DNA of 64,000 bases from JBMDXB01 sp048594885. Its GTDB lineage: Bacteria > Acidobacteriota > Vicinamibacteria > Vicinamibacterales > 2-12-FULL-66-21. The notes beneath the pieces are model-generated. The model saw only the letters and a program-made list of their open reading frames with translations, was not told the DNA's origin and searched no databases. Position 1 is the first letter of the stretch. Each line of letters starts with the position of its first letter. The translations under genes were made by a program, and so were the position numbers. Of the stretch, positions 48,781 through 57,357 are shown piece after piece. The stretch is taken from NCBI GenBank assembly GCA_048594885.1, contig JBMDXB010000079.1, positions 54,462 through 118,461 of the forward strand, written 5' to 3'.

Positions 48781-51594
48781 TCAGTGGCTCTTGCCGCCAG
48801 CCTGCGGATCGAAGTTCTCGATGAGCCACGCGTCGCCTCGGTGCTCGGCGACGCTCGAAACGATATCGCGACCGTCGGGAGTGACGTCAGCGGACAGAAT
48901 GGTTCCGGGAAATGACGTAATCAGGGTGGCGTGGCCGGTTTCGGACGAAACGCGGAACACGCGGCGGCCGCGGAACGCATAAATCCACGAGTCATCGGGA
49001 GACCAGCCCACCGGCGTCAGCATTTTCGTGAGAAAACGTTGGTCGCGGCCTGGCCACGTCAGCACCCACAGACCGCTGCGATCCGGGCGCATCCATGCCA
49101 CTGCCACTCTGTCGTTCCGGCGCGAGAACGTGGGGGAGAAGATGGATCCCGGAGACGGCTTCACCAGCAGCTCCTCCTGACCGGTGGCCGGATCGCGAAT
49201 GCAGTAATTGAGAGAACGCCCAGTCGTCGATTGCTGCCACGCCACGCGACCATTCGGGGCGGCGCTGACGAGGAGGTTCGTCCCCACCTCGCTGGTTTCC
49301 AGTTTGCTGACTTCGCGGCCCGCTGCATCCATGAACCAGACCTCCGGCACGCCCCGACGATTCGTCGCAAAGTAGATGCGGCTGCCGTCCGCCGACCAGG
49401 CGGGGCTCGTTCCTCCTCCCTCAGGAGACGCCAGCGTCATGAGCTGTCCGCCGGTGAACGGCAGTTTCGCGATGCTGTCTCGCGCGACGGCGTCCGTGGC
49501 GGTGACAACCCAGCGCCCGTCCGGAGATACTCGGGGATTCCAGTACTTCGAGGTGCCTGTGGTGATGGCCCGCGGCACGGGTGGCGCTCGCCCGTCGATG
49601 GGTGCTCTCCAGAGATTGCTGTACTCCAGGACGCGCGTATGTAACAGCCGCAGTCCATCACTCGAGAGCGTCAGCGGTCCCCCGCTCTGTACACCGGACA
49701 AGAGCACCCGCGGCGGGGTGGTGCCGTCGGCAGGGATACTGAGGAGTTCAGCGCTGTCCCGCTGGCGAAGGGCGTAAATCGCCTCACTCTTTGGCGCCCA
49801 TCGAGGCGAGAACACCTTGAGCGTGTCCAGATGCACGCGGTGGAGTGCCGTGCCGTCCAGACGCACCGTCCAGATGCTCCACTCGAAACGACGATCGTCA
49901 AACGCCGCCAGGGCAAGGCGATCCAGGCGCGGATTCCAGTCGAGATCTTCCAGGCGCGAAAGTCCCGGCAGGGCGATGTGGCGCAGCGTTCCGCCGTCAA
50001 CCGGCACGATCCGGAATCCCTGTTCCGACCGTGAGGCGACGGCCAGGCGCGTACCGTCAGGAGACCAGGAGCACAACGCGCCCGGGGCGACAACACGCGT
50101 CGCTCCACCGAATCGCGAGACGACTGCGATGCGAGCGCCGTCGTTGTACGCGAGACGGGTACCATCGGGAGACCACCGAAAGTGGGGGCCAACGCCGCGT
50201 GCGATCTCGAGCGCCGCGGCCGCCGACAGATCGCGAACCATCAGGCGCTGCGTGTCGCCATCGTCGGCCACGTAGGCGAAATGTCGGCCGTCCGGTGAAA
50301 GTGCCGCGTTGCGGACGTCGCCCTCGAACGTGATTTGTGTATGGGTCACCGTAAGGGGGGCTTTCGCTTCGGGCGATCTGGAGTGCCACAAGAGTGCCGC
50401 AGCTCCTCCCAAACCCACGACCGCAACGAGACCCAGCATGAGTGTTGCCCTTCGAGGCCGCCGGGTTCCTACATCCCCGGGAGCACCACCGCGCGCGCGA
50501 GACGGGGCAGGCTCGCCGGCGAGGAGGTTATCGAGCGCGAGGCGCGCCTCGCCGATGTCGGGCCGGCGGCGGTTCACATCCTTCTCGAGGCAGCGGCGCA
50601 CGAGCGCGCGCAGCGGAGCGGGTGTCGAGGCCGGGAACGCATCCCATTCGACCTCGCGTTGCAGCACGTTGGCGATGGCGTCGTGGAGCGTGTCGCCGCC
50701 AAACGCGCGTCGGCCCGTGAGCATCTCGAACAGCACACAGCCAAACGACCAGACGTCCGTCCGCGCGTCGACGATGTCTCCTCTCGCCTGTTCCGGGCTC
50801 ATGTACGCCGGGGTGCCGAGAAGCGTATGCGTCTGGACGGCCGTCAATGTGGGCACTGTGAACGACGCTCGCGGTCCAGCCCCGGCTGCCCGTTCCCAGA
50901 CCTTCGCCAAGCCGAAATCAAGCACCTTGACAGCGCCGTTGCGGCCAACCTTGATGTTCGCGGGCTTCAGATCGCGATGAACGATTCCTTGCCGATGGGC
51001 AGCCTCGAGCGCGCCGGCGATCTGCCCGCCGGTAATGATCGCCTCGCTTGTGGGAAGAGGCCCGCCCTTGATGCGATCCGCCAGTGTGGGTCCGTCGACC
51101 ATCTCGAGCACCAGCGCGTGCACAGGGCTGGAGTCCTCGAAGCCGTAGATCGCGGCGATGTTTGGATGATTCAGGGCAGCCAGCACCTGCGCCTCACGGG
51201 CAAAGCGCGCGAGGCGATCGGGATCGCCGGCGAAGCGCGGAGGCAGGATCTTGAGCGCGACCTCCCGGTGCAGTTTCGTGTCGCGAGCCCGGTACACCTC
51301 TCCCATGGCACCGGCGGCGAGCGGTGTGACGATTTCGTACGGTCCTACCCGGGTACCCTCGGCCAGGATGGCCTCGGCGCGCCCCGACAAGCCCGCGGCG
51401 GCGGAAATCGCACGCGGTATGCAGTCCAGGAATGCTGCCTCAGAGGCATCGGCGGCCAGGAGCGATTGGACTTCGCGGCGAAGCTCTTCGTCGTCGGCGG
51501 CGGCGGATGCCAGAAACGCATGGCGCTCATCGAGCGGGCGTTCCACAGCCGCTTCGAAAAGCGCGCGGATCCGTCGCCAGCGACCGTCAGCCAC
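48781..51594 (-). CDS. ECF-linked Ser/Thr kinase with TolB/PD40 propeller
   Basis: The 937-residue kinase has an N-terminal helical module (WRRIRALFEAAVERPLDER... LRREVQSLLAADASEAAFL) like that of the sigma-linked kinase at 1743-4280. A kinase domain follows (about 85-350: Lys115 in VALK, HRDLKPANIK, DFGLAKVW). The glycine loop reads LAAGAMGEVY, with two of the usual Gly changed to Ala. One membrane helix (LMLGLVAVVGLGGAAALLW) leads to an outside propeller (LSPDGRHFAYV, WSPDGTRLAYN, VSPDGRWVVTA, WSADGSRIYFA). The GTG at 51594 overlaps the sigma gene stop by eight bases; a TTG at 51612 is also possible. Other catalytic residues look intact. Confidence 0.92.
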   Translation of the reverse strand: MADGRWRRIRALFEAAVERPLDERHAFLASAAADDEELRREVQSLLAADASEAAFLDCIPRAISAAAGLSGRAEAILAEGTRVGPYEIVTPLAAGAMGEVYRARDTKLHREVALKILPPRFAGDPDRLARFAREAQVLAALNHPNIAAIYGFEDSSPVHALVLEMVDGPTLADRIKGGPLPTSEAIITGGQIAGALEAAHRQGIVHRDLKPANIKVGRNGAVKVLDFGLAKVWERAAGAGPRASFTVPTLTAVQTHTLLGTPAYMSPEQARGDIVDARTDVWSFGCVLFEMLTGRRAFGGDTLHDAIANVLQREVEWDAFPASTPAPLRALVRRCLEKDVNRRRPDIGEARLALDNLLAGEPAPSRARGGAPGDVGTRRPRRATLMLGLVAVVGLGGAAALLWHSRSPEAKAPLTVTHTQITFEGDVRNAALSPDGRHFAYVADDGDTQRLMVRDLSAAAALEIARGVGPHFRWSPDGTRLAYNDGARIAVVSRFGGATRVVAPGALCSWSPDGTRLAVASRSEQGFRIVPVDGGTLRHIALPGLSRLEDLDWNPRLDRLALAAFDDRRFEWSIWTVRLDGTALHRVHLDTLKVFSPRWAPKSEAIYALRQRDSAELLSIPADGTTPPRVLLSGVQSGGPLTLSSDGLRLLHTRVLEYSNLWRAPIDGRAPPVPRAITTGTSKYWNPRVSPDGRWVVTATDAVARDSIAKLPFTGGQLMTLASPEGGGTSPAWSADGSRIYFATNRRGVPEVWFMDAAGREVSKLETSEVGTNLLVSAAPNGRVAWQQSTTGRSLNYCIRDPATGQEELLVKPSPGSIFSPTFSRRNDRVAVAWMRPDRSGLWVLTWPGRDQRFLTKMLTPVGWSPDDSWIYAFRGRRVFRVSSETGHATLITSFPGTILSADVTPDGRDIVSSVAEHRGDAWLIENFDPQAGGKSH

Positions 51595-52162
51595 CGCAAT
51601 GTTCGCGGCCAACCTCGCGACCGAGCCAAGCCCTGGCGGTGCGCCAGGCGCGCTTGGCGGTGGACGTCGAGACGTTCAGGATCTGCGCCGCCTCATTGAT
51701 CGTGAGTCCGCCAAACGCTCGCAGCTCGACGATCTTGGCGAGCTCCGCATCAACGGTTTGAAGGCGCTGCAGCGCGTCATCAAGCGCGAGCACGGGCACT
51801 GCGGTCGCAGCGAGGAGCGCCTCCGGATCATCGACCGCCACCGTGACGACACCATCTCCGCGTTTGGCGGCGGTGTGGCGGCGCGCGTGATCGATCAATA
51901 TCCGCCGCATCACCCGGGCTGCGACGCCGAAGAAATGCGCGCGGCCGTGCCAATCGACACGACGCTGATCGACGAGCCGCAGGTAGACCTCGTGGACGAG
52001 CGCCGTTGGCTGCAGTGTGTGGTCTGTCCGTTCGGATCCGAGCTGGCGAGCCGCCATACGACGGAGCTCGGCGTAAACGAGTGGCACCAGCTGCGTGAGC
52101 GCGCCGCGGTCACCACGACTCCAGTCGTCAAGCAGCGCCGTGACGTCCTCGGAGGAGTCCAT
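51587..52162 (-). CDS. ECF sigma factor, kinase-linked type
   Basis: The 191-residue sigma factor is a paralogue of the one at 4277-4846: LVPLVYAELRRMAARQL, PTALVHEVYLRLV, HFFGVAARVMRRILIDHARR and TINEAAQILNVSTSTAKRAWRTARAWL (short parts). It is coupled to the overlapping kinase-propeller gene and has no anti-sigma gene. The shared T-A-L-V-H motif (Thr53) is where I would place regulatory phosphorylation (inference). The ATG at 52162 gives DSSEDVTALLDDWSRG. A TATCAT 26 bases upstream may be the -10 box. The next gene is divergent. Confidence 0.9.
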   Translation of the reverse strand: MDSSEDVTALLDDWSRGDRGALTQLVPLVYAELRRMAARQLGSERTDHTLQPTALVHEVYLRLVDQRRVDWHGRAHFFGVAARVMRRILIDHARRHTAAKRGDGVVTVAVDDPEALLAATAVPVLALDDALQRLQTVDAELAKIVELRAFGGLTINEAAQILNVSTSTAKRAWRTARAWLGREVGREHCGG

Positions 52163-52393
52163 GGGCCGGCTCTTCAGGGCGTCGATGATAGACGGCAAGG
52201 CCAAGGACCGCAAGTTCGTCAGGGCTGGCTGCCCAGGATTTCGAATGGGACGTCACCCACCACGCCGCGGCGGTTCTTGCGAAGGACAGTCCCGCGCTCG
52301 CGCTCCTGGCACTGCGGTTCCCACGCCGGGCAGGGGACGGGGAAGATTCGAGGCGGCGGGCAGGTCTAAGTGGACATCAGGAGGGCAGCCGAC

Positions 52394-52867
52394 ATGAAAC
52401 GAACGTTGTGGACCGCTGTGGCCGTTCTGGCGGTCGTGGCAATTCCGTTGATCGCGCAGCAGCCGCAGGGGCGCGGGTTCGGACGCGGCATGGGACCGGG
52501 ACCGGGGGGCCGCGGCATGGGGCCCGGACCGATGCCGATCCTGCATCAGCTCAATCTGACCGAGGCGCAGCGGGAGCAGATCCGCACGCTGACCGAAGAG
52601 TGGCGCAACGACCGCCCCGAGGTCCGGATGATGGAGCTGGAGAAACAGCTGCACGCGCTCGTCTTCGCGGACTCGCCCGACGTCGGGAAGATCAACGAGC
52701 TGAAGACGGCGATCGCGGCCGCGCAGGCCGAACACCTGGCTAGGCGCGTCGATCACGAGCTGCAGCTCGTGCAGGTGCTGACGCCGGAGCAGCGCGCGAA
52801 GGCGAGAGAGCTGATTGCGAACGGGCCCGGCCCCGGACCAGGACGAGGCCGTCGCGGCGGCTTTTAG
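52394..52867 (+). CDS. periplasmic Spy-like protein with Gly/Pro-rich ends
   Basis: The 157-residue protein has a signal peptide (KRTLWTAVAVLAVVAIPLIAQQ), a Gly-rich segment (GFGRGMGPGPGGRGMGPGP) and a helical Spy/CpxP-like hairpin (HQLNLTEAQREQIRTLTEEW, LHALVFADSPDVGKINELKTA, VLTPEQRAKAREL), with a GPGPGPGRGRRGG tail. Spy-type proteins act as periplasmic chaperones. AGGAGGG stands about 8 bases before the ATG at 52394. A CCCCAGC repeat array lies about 50 bases after the stop, before the symporter gene. Confidence 0.85.
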   Translation: MKRTLWTAVAVLAVVAIPLIAQQPQGRGFGRGMGPGPGGRGMGPGPMPILHQLNLTEAQREQIRTLTEEWRNDRPEVRMMELEKQLHALVFADSPDVGKINELKTAIAAAQAEHLARRVDHELQLVQVLTPEQRAKARELIANGPGPGPGRGRRGGF

Positions 52868-52917
52868 GCGAACACCGGAGAGCGGCGCCGACCATTGACG
52901 TCGCTCTCCTATTCCGG

Positions 52918-52970
52918 CCCCCAGCCCCCCAGCCCCCAGCTCCCCAGCCCCTAGAGTCCCCAGCCACCCG
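52918..52970. repeat. CCCCAGC-type heptanucleotide array
   Basis: About seven imperfect units (CCCCAGC, CCCCCAGC, TCCCCAGC and TAGAGTCC variants) stand after the Spy-like gene. They resemble the CCCCAGT/CCCCAAT repeats of cyanobacteria (STRR type). Confidence 0.6.
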
Positions 52971-52973
52971 ACG

Positions 52974-52979
52974 TATACT
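52974..52979 (+). promoter_or_regulatory. candidate -10 box TATACT for a leaderless symporter message
   Basis: TATACT ends nine bases before the ATG at 52989, and there is no ribosome site between them. Transcription would start within a few bases of the start codon. Confidence 0.4.
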
Positions 52980-52988
52980 CGCCACAAC

Positions 52989-54329
52989 ATGGAACAGTTG
53001 CATGCGTTCGAGCGCGCGCTGAACGGCTACGTGTGGGGCGGACCGATGATCGTGCTCCTCATGGGCACCGGTCTGCTGCTGACGATCCTCACAGGACTGG
53101 TGCAGTTCAGGCGGCTCGGCACCGCGCTGTCGGAAGTGCTCGGGAAGGTGTTCTCCCGCGGCGAAGGCCAGGGCACGGTGACGCCGTTTCAGGCCGTCGC
53201 CACCGCGCTCGCCTCGACGGTCGGCGTCGGCAACATCGCCGGCGTCGCCACGGCGATCTTCATCGGCGGCCCCGGCGCGCTGTTCTGGCTGTGGATCTCG
53301 GGGCTGCTCGGCATGTGCACGAAGTACTCCGAGATCGTCGTCGCGATGCATTATCGCGAGCCGGACTCGAACGGGATCATGCGCGGCGGTGCGATGTACA
53401 CGCTGAAGAATGGCCTGGGTCTGCCCTGGGTCGGCGGCGTGTTCGCGCTGCTCACGGCGCTCGCCGCGTTCGGCATCGGTAACATGACGCAGGCGAACTC
53501 GGTTGCCGAATCGCTGAAGGAGTCGTTCGGCCTGTCGCATCAGTACACGGCGATCGCGCTCGTCGTCCTCACGGCAGTCGTCATCCTGGGCGGCATCAAG
53601 CGGATTGGCGAGTTCACGTCAGTGCTCGTGCCGTTCATGGCGGTCATCTACTTGGTCGGCGGATTTGTCGTGCTCGTCACGCACGCCGGCGCGCTTCCAG
53701 GGGCACTCCAGCTCGTGATCGACGGCGCGCTGAGCGGGACGGCGGCAGCGGGCGGGTTTGCCGGCAGCACGATGATGATGGCGCTCCGCTACGGCGTGGC
53801 ACGCGGCCTGTTCTCGAACGAGGCCGGCCTCGGCAGCGCGCCGATGGTGCACGCGACCGCGCAAACCGATCACCCAGTACGGCAGGGGCTCTACGGCATC
53901 TTCGAGGTGTTCGTCGACACCATCCTGATCTGCACGATGACGGGCCTCGTGATTCTCGTCACCGACACCTGGACGTCCGGAGTCACCGGCGCCGCGCTCT
54001 CCGCGCGCGCGTTCGCGACGGGATTGCCCGGCACCTGGGGCCACATCGTCGTCACGATGGGGATCGTGCTGTTCTCGTACTCCACGCTCATCGGCTGGAG
54101 CTATTACGGCGAAACCGGCATCGTCTATCTACTCGGGACGCGGGCGGCGCTACCCTACCGGCTGCTGTGGCTGGTGGTAATTTACATCGGCGCCACGATC
54201 CCGCTGCACGTCGTCTGGGACGTGGCCGACACGCTCAACGGGCTGATGGCGATACCGAATCTGCTCGCGCTGCTCGCGTCGATTCCACTGCTGCTGCGGC
54301 TGCAGCGTCAGTTCTTCGCGCGCGCATAA
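52989..54329 (+). CDS. Na+/alanine symporter family (AGCS) transporter
   Basis: The 446-residue protein has the AGCS signatures TALASTVGVGNIAGVATAI (seen as STVGVGNIAGV), FWLWISGLLGMCTKYSE and GLFSNEAGLGSAPMVHA, with about eleven membrane helices. It should import alanine or glycine with Na+ across the inner membrane. The start is the ATG at 52989, with TATACT close upstream. It ends tail-to-tail with two small minus-strand genes, separated by a large inverted-repeat array that starts right at its stop codon. Confidence 0.95.
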   Translation: MEQLHAFERALNGYVWGGPMIVLLMGTGLLLTILTGLVQFRRLGTALSEVLGKVFSRGEGQGTVTPFQAVATALASTVGVGNIAGVATAIFIGGPGALFWLWISGLLGMCTKYSEIVVAMHYREPDSNGIMRGGAMYTLKNGLGLPWVGGVFALLTALAAFGIGNMTQANSVAESLKESFGLSHQYTAIALVVLTAVVILGGIKRIGEFTSVLVPFMAVIYLVGGFVVLVTHAGALPGALQLVIDGALSGTAAAGGFAGSTMMMALRYGVARGLFSNEAGLGSAPMVHATAQTDHPVRQGLYGIFEVFVDTILICTMTGLVILVTDTWTSGVTGAALSARAFATGLPGTWGHIVVTMGIVLFSYSTLIGWSYYGETGIVYLLGTRAALPYRLLWLVVIYIGATIPLHVVWDVADTLNGLMAIPNLLALLASIPLLLRLQRQFFARA

Positions 54330-54503
54330 GTCCCTGGTCCCTCGTCCCTGGTCCTTGGGTCCCTGGTCCCGGGTCCCCGGTCGCGGGTCCCCGGTCGCGG
54401 GTCCCCGGTCGCGGGTCCCGGGACCCAGAGACGAGGGACTCGGGACCCGGGACTCGGGACTCGGGACTCGGGACCCAAGGACCAGGGACGAGGGACCAGG
54501 GAC
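54330..54503. repeat. heptanucleotide array with 34-bp perfect inverted ends
   Basis: The array begins directly after the symporter stop. Its first 34 bases (54330-54363, GTCCCTG-type units) and last 34 bases (54470-54503) are perfect reverse complements. The inside holds GGTCCCCGGTCGC units and then GGGACTC units. The whole can fold into one long hairpin between convergent genes. Confidence 0.9.
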
Positions 54504-54524
54504 TAAGACGCGCGTACGCGCGGC

Positions 54525-54776
54525 TTACGCGCGCCTCGCCGTTGATTTCAGATACGCCAGCATCCGCCGGCGGTGCGCAATCTCAGCCGGCGTCAACTTG
54601 TGCTCCGCTGCCGCGTCCTGCTCGAACGGCAGCGACCGCTGCGCCCAGGCGTCCTGCCGCGCCCGCGTGCGCTCGGACCCGGCGCGGAAGCACTCGAAGC
54701 AGAGCGTCAAGCCATTGCCGTGGGCACACCGCGCCGCGCGTCGTGCCCGCGGCGACCCGTCGCGTTCGGACGCCAT
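54525..54776 (-). CDS. small CxxC protein (hypothetical)
   Basis: The 83-residue product is basic and has the block HGNGLTLCFECFRAGSER, a CxxC pair with a nearby His that may bind zinc, followed by a helical tail (LTPAEIAHRRRMLAYLKS). It starts one base after the stop of the upstream 67-residue gene (TGA-C-ATG), so they are a coupled pair. No function is recognised. The end is 20 bases from a repeat array. Confidence 0.7.
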   Translation of the reverse strand: MASERDGSPRARRAARCAHGNGLTLCFECFRAGSERTRARQDAWAQRSLPFEQDAAAEHKLTPAEIAHRRRMLAYLKSTARRA

Positions 54777-54777
54777 G

Positions 54778-54981
54778 TCAGTTCCCCTCCATCAGATCCA
54801 GCAAACGGCGCGCCTTGATCTGCGCCTGCCGCCGGCGGTGTTCGAGCGCTTTGTACTTGCCCGATCCCTGAGCCGCCGCCAGGTGCAGCTTCGGCCGGCC
54901 GAGCTCGCCCCGCGCCGCCGTCGTCGTGGTGATCCGCCCGAAATCCAGCTTCAGCGCCAGGGAACCGTCGAACCGGGGCAT
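54778..54981 (-). CDS. small basic protein (hypothetical)
   Basis: The 67-residue product (PRFDGSLALKLDFGRITTTT at the start, then KYKALEHRRRQAQIKARRLLD in parts) is mainly helical and basic at its end. AGGAGAGG lies about 6 bases before the ATG at 54981, a strong site that supports a real gene despite its size. It is translationally coupled to the CxxC protein gene. Function unknown. Confidence 0.65.
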   Translation of the reverse strand: MPRFDGSLALKLDFGRITTTTAARGELGRPKLHLAAAQGSGKYKALEHRRRQAQIKARRLLDLMEGN

Positions 54982-55061
54982 CGCAACCTCTCCTGATGAG
55001 TGCGGCCGTGGCCGCCGATGCCCGCAGTCTACGAAGGGGGCGTGACAGGGGAGGTCAAACC

Positions 55062-55147
55062 GATTGCGGATTGCCGATCGTCGATTGCGGATTTCGATTG
55101 CGAATTGTCGATTGTGGATTGAGATTGCGGATTGTCGATTGGGATTT
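55062..55147. repeat. GATTGCG-type heptanucleotide array
   Basis: About twelve units of GATTGCG, GATTGTC and close variants (two are six-mers) lie in the divergent gap between the small gene pair and the TMEM175 gene. The array is less GC-rich than the surroundings. Confidence 0.8.
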
Positions 55148-55177
55148 GACGGATTTCGAGCTTCCGGCGGAAGCCGG

Positions 55178-55183
55178 TAATAT
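55178..55183 (+). promoter_or_regulatory. candidate -10 box TAATAT for a leaderless TMEM175 message
   Basis: TAATAT stands seven bases before the ATG at 55191, so transcription would start at or next to the A of the start codon. No ribosome site is seen. Confidence 0.4.
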
Positions 55184-55190
55184 TTGCGCC

Positions 55191-55889
55191 ATGCCATTCC
55201 GCGCTCACGGCGCCACAAGGCTCGAGGCGTTCAGCGACGCCGCCTTCGCGTTCGCCTTGACGATGCTGGTGGTCTCGCTGGATGTGCCGCGCAGCTACGA
55301 CGAGCTGATGGACCGGATGTACGGCTTCGGCTCCTTCGCGTGTTGTTTCGCGCTGCTGGTGTGGATCTGGTTCCAGCACGCCGAGTTCTTCAAGAGATAC
55401 CCGCTCGAGGATCCGCTGACCGTCGTCATCAACAGCATGCTGCTGTTCGTCGTGATGTTCTACGTCTACCCGCTGAAGTTCATGTTCGACTCGATGTTCG
55501 CGCTCTTCGTGCCGCAGCCGAAGACCATGAAGCCGCTGGTCGGCATGCAATTGTGGCAGCTCGCGAACGCATCGGCGGTCTATGGCCTGGGGTTCCTGGC
55601 GCTCTTTCTGCTGTTCGCACTGCTCTCCTATCGGGCCTACAGGCTGCGCGAACGTCTCGAGCTCGGCACGATCGAGGTGTACGACCTGAGGACCGAGATC
55701 GGTCACCACCTCGTAAGCGCCGGCGTTGGCGGCCTCGCGCTCCTCTATGCGCTCCTGGCGCCGCTCTCGATCGTGTTCGTGTCGCCGATGCTGTTCGCGC
55801 TCATGGGGCCGGGCCACTTCTGGTGGGGCACGCGGCGCGCACGCCTGCGGCCGACGCCGCTGCCGGCGGCGCCCGCCGGGGCGGTGTAG
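55191..55889 (+). CDS. TMEM175 family (DUF1211) potassium channel
   Basis: The 232-residue protein starts with the TMEM175 signature RLEAFSDAAFAFALTMLVV, in which the FSD of helix 1 lines the pore. Five or six membrane helices follow. Prokaryotic members form tetrameric K+-permeable leak channels in the inner membrane. The C-terminal tail is Pro/Ala-rich. The ATG at 55191 fits the family; codons further upstream are repeat DNA. The WYL regulator gene begins one base after its stop, so the two share a transcript. Confidence 0.9.
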   Translation: MPFRAHGATRLEAFSDAAFAFALTMLVVSLDVPRSYDELMDRMYGFGSFACCFALLVWIWFQHAEFFKRYPLEDPLTVVINSMLLFVVMFYVYPLKFMFDSMFALFVPQPKTMKPLVGMQLWQLANASAVYGLGFLALFLLFALLSYRAYRLRERLELGTIEVYDLRTEIGHHLVSAGVGGLALLYALLAPLSIVFVSPMLFALMGPGHFWWGTRRARLRPTPLPAAPAGAV

Positions 55890-56882
55890 ATGCCACGCAA
55901 CGCGGAAGTCATCCGCCAGTGGTCGATCCTGCGCGACCTCGAGGCCTCCCGCCGCCTCACCATCGACGATCTCGCGAAGCGCACCGGCGTGACGACGCGC
56001 ACGATCCGCCGCGACCTCGAGGCGCTCCAGTCGGCCGGTTTTCCCCTCTACGACGAAGTCCACGACAACAAGCGCTACTGGACGCTCGAGCAGAAGGCGT
56101 TCCGCCGGCTCGACGACACCGGCTTCACGCTCGCGGAGCTGAGCGCGCTCTATTTCAGCCGGACGCTCGTCGAGTGCCTGGCCGCGACGCCGTTCCAGCG
56201 TGACGTGCGGAGCGCATTCGACAAGCTGGCCGCCGCGCTGACGCCTGGCATGCGTCACTTCCTGGATCGTCTTCCACTCGTCATCCATGCCAAGGCGGAG
56301 CCCGGCGCCGCGGCGGCGCCCGACGCGGAGGCCAGCCACTCGAAGAAAGTCGCGCAACTGCTCGACGCGACGCTCCACCACCGCCGCATCGGCATGCGCT
56401 ATCGCTCGCTCTCGAGCGGACGCGAAAAGGACTATGTGGTCGAGCCGTACCGGCTCGTGTTCGGGCAGGGCGCGCTGTACCTGAACGCGTTCGTCCCGGA
56501 ATACCGCAAGTTCCGCACGTTCGCGGTGGACCGGATGCTGACGCTGTCGGTGACGGAGGACCGCTTCGAGCCGGTGGAGATCGAGCCGGAGCCGTTCGCG
56601 CATTCGCTCGGCGTGCACGAGGGGCCGCCGGAACACATCGAGATTCAGTTCGAGCCGCGGATCGCGCCCTACATCCGCGAGCGCCTCTGGCACGCCTCGC
56701 AGCAGGCGCGCGAGATGGAGGACGGGTCGCTCGTTCTCACGCTCGACGTCTGCAACGACTTCACGCTGCGAAGCTGGATTCTGGGATTCGGACCGCTCGC
56801 GCGCGTGCTCTCACCCGCGCACCTCGCCGCGCAGATCCGCGACGAGCTCGAGGGAGCGCGGCTCCGCTACGCGCTCGAGTGA
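55890..56882 (+). CDS. DeoR/YafY-type HTH regulator with WYL domain
   Basis: The 330-residue protein has an N-terminal winged helix (ILRDLEASRRLTIDDLAKRTGVTTRTIRRDLEAL in parts: TIDDLAKRTGV, TIRRDLEAL). A WYL domain follows (about 170-240: KDYVVEPYRLVFGQGALYLNA, FAVDRMLTL) and a C-terminal WCX extension. WYL proteins bind nucleic acid or nucleotide ligands and often control DNA-damage or defence genes. It starts directly after the TMEM175 stop. Its last 72 bases overlap the convergent HNH gene. Ku lies just beyond, but a regulatory link is not shown. Confidence 0.93.
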   Translation: MPRNAEVIRQWSILRDLEASRRLTIDDLAKRTGVTTRTIRRDLEALQSAGFPLYDEVHDNKRYWTLEQKAFRRLDDTGFTLAELSALYFSRTLVECLAATPFQRDVRSAFDKLAAALTPGMRHFLDRLPLVIHAKAEPGAAAAPDAEASHSKKVAQLLDATLHHRRIGMRYRSLSSGREKDYVVEPYRLVFGQGALYLNAFVPEYRKFRTFAVDRMLTLSVTEDRFEPVEIEPEPFAHSLGVHEGPPEHIEIQFEPRIAPYIRERLWHASQQAREMEDGSLVLTLDVCNDFTLRSWILGFGPLARVLSPAHLAAQIRDELEGARLRYALE

Positions 56883-57338
56883 CTGCTTGCGCCACTCACG
56901 CTGGCGCCGCCACGCGATCGTGATCGCGAGATGGCACGTGTGGCACAGCAGACGATAGTTGTCGAGACCGCACTCGCCGCCGCCGTCCGCCACGGGAACG
57001 ATGTGATCCGCTTCCCAGCGAGGCTTCGCCGCGCGCCACGACTTGCGGGCGCGGCGGTCGGAGCCCGGCGGCTTCTGCTGGCGCCAGGTGCGCTCGGCGG
57101 CGCGCACGTCGAACCCGCACAACTGGCAGACGCCGCGGTCGCGCTTCTTCACCTCCTTGCGCACGTACGACGGACTGCTGCGGACGCGCCACTCGTGCAC
57201 GCAGGCGTCGCTGCAGAAGGTGCGGCGCGGCGGCTTGACCGGTAGGCGGCACCAGCGGCAGATCGCCTCGCCGGCCTCGTTGCGTTCCGGCACTCCCCAG
57301 TTGTCAGCGGCTACGGATCGGCGTCGGAGTTGGCTCAC
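56811..57338 (-). CDS. HNH endonuclease family protein with zinc-finger N-terminus
   Basis: The 175-residue protein has a Cys-rich N-terminal finger (CRWCRLPV, FCSDACVHEW), a second Cys pair (CQLCGF) and the HNH core: DHIVPVADGG, NYRLLCHTCH. It should bind and cut DNA. GTG starts at 57368, 57338 and 57293 are all possible; I list 57338 (SQLRRRSVAADNW) as a compromise. With the 57368 start it would overlap the Ku gene end by 11 bases. It lies downstream of Ku on the same strand, which suggests joint expression. Confidence 0.88.
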   Translation of the reverse strand: MSQLRRRSVAADNWGVPERNEAGEAICRWCRLPVKPPRRTFCSDACVHEWRVRSSPSYVRKEVKKRDRGVCQLCGFDVRAAERTWRQQKPPGSDRRARKSWRAAKPRWEADHIVPVADGGGECGLDNYRLLCHTCHLAITIAWRRQREWRKQSLERVAEPRSLELVADLRGEVRG

Positions 57339-57357
57339 GCCGATGGTATCGGCACCA

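Noticed and set aside
54996..55190. An N-terminal extension of the TMEM175 protein (IVDCGFRLRIVDCG blocks)
   Set aside because: It is a translation of the GATTGCG array. The family signature begins at the ATG at 55191.
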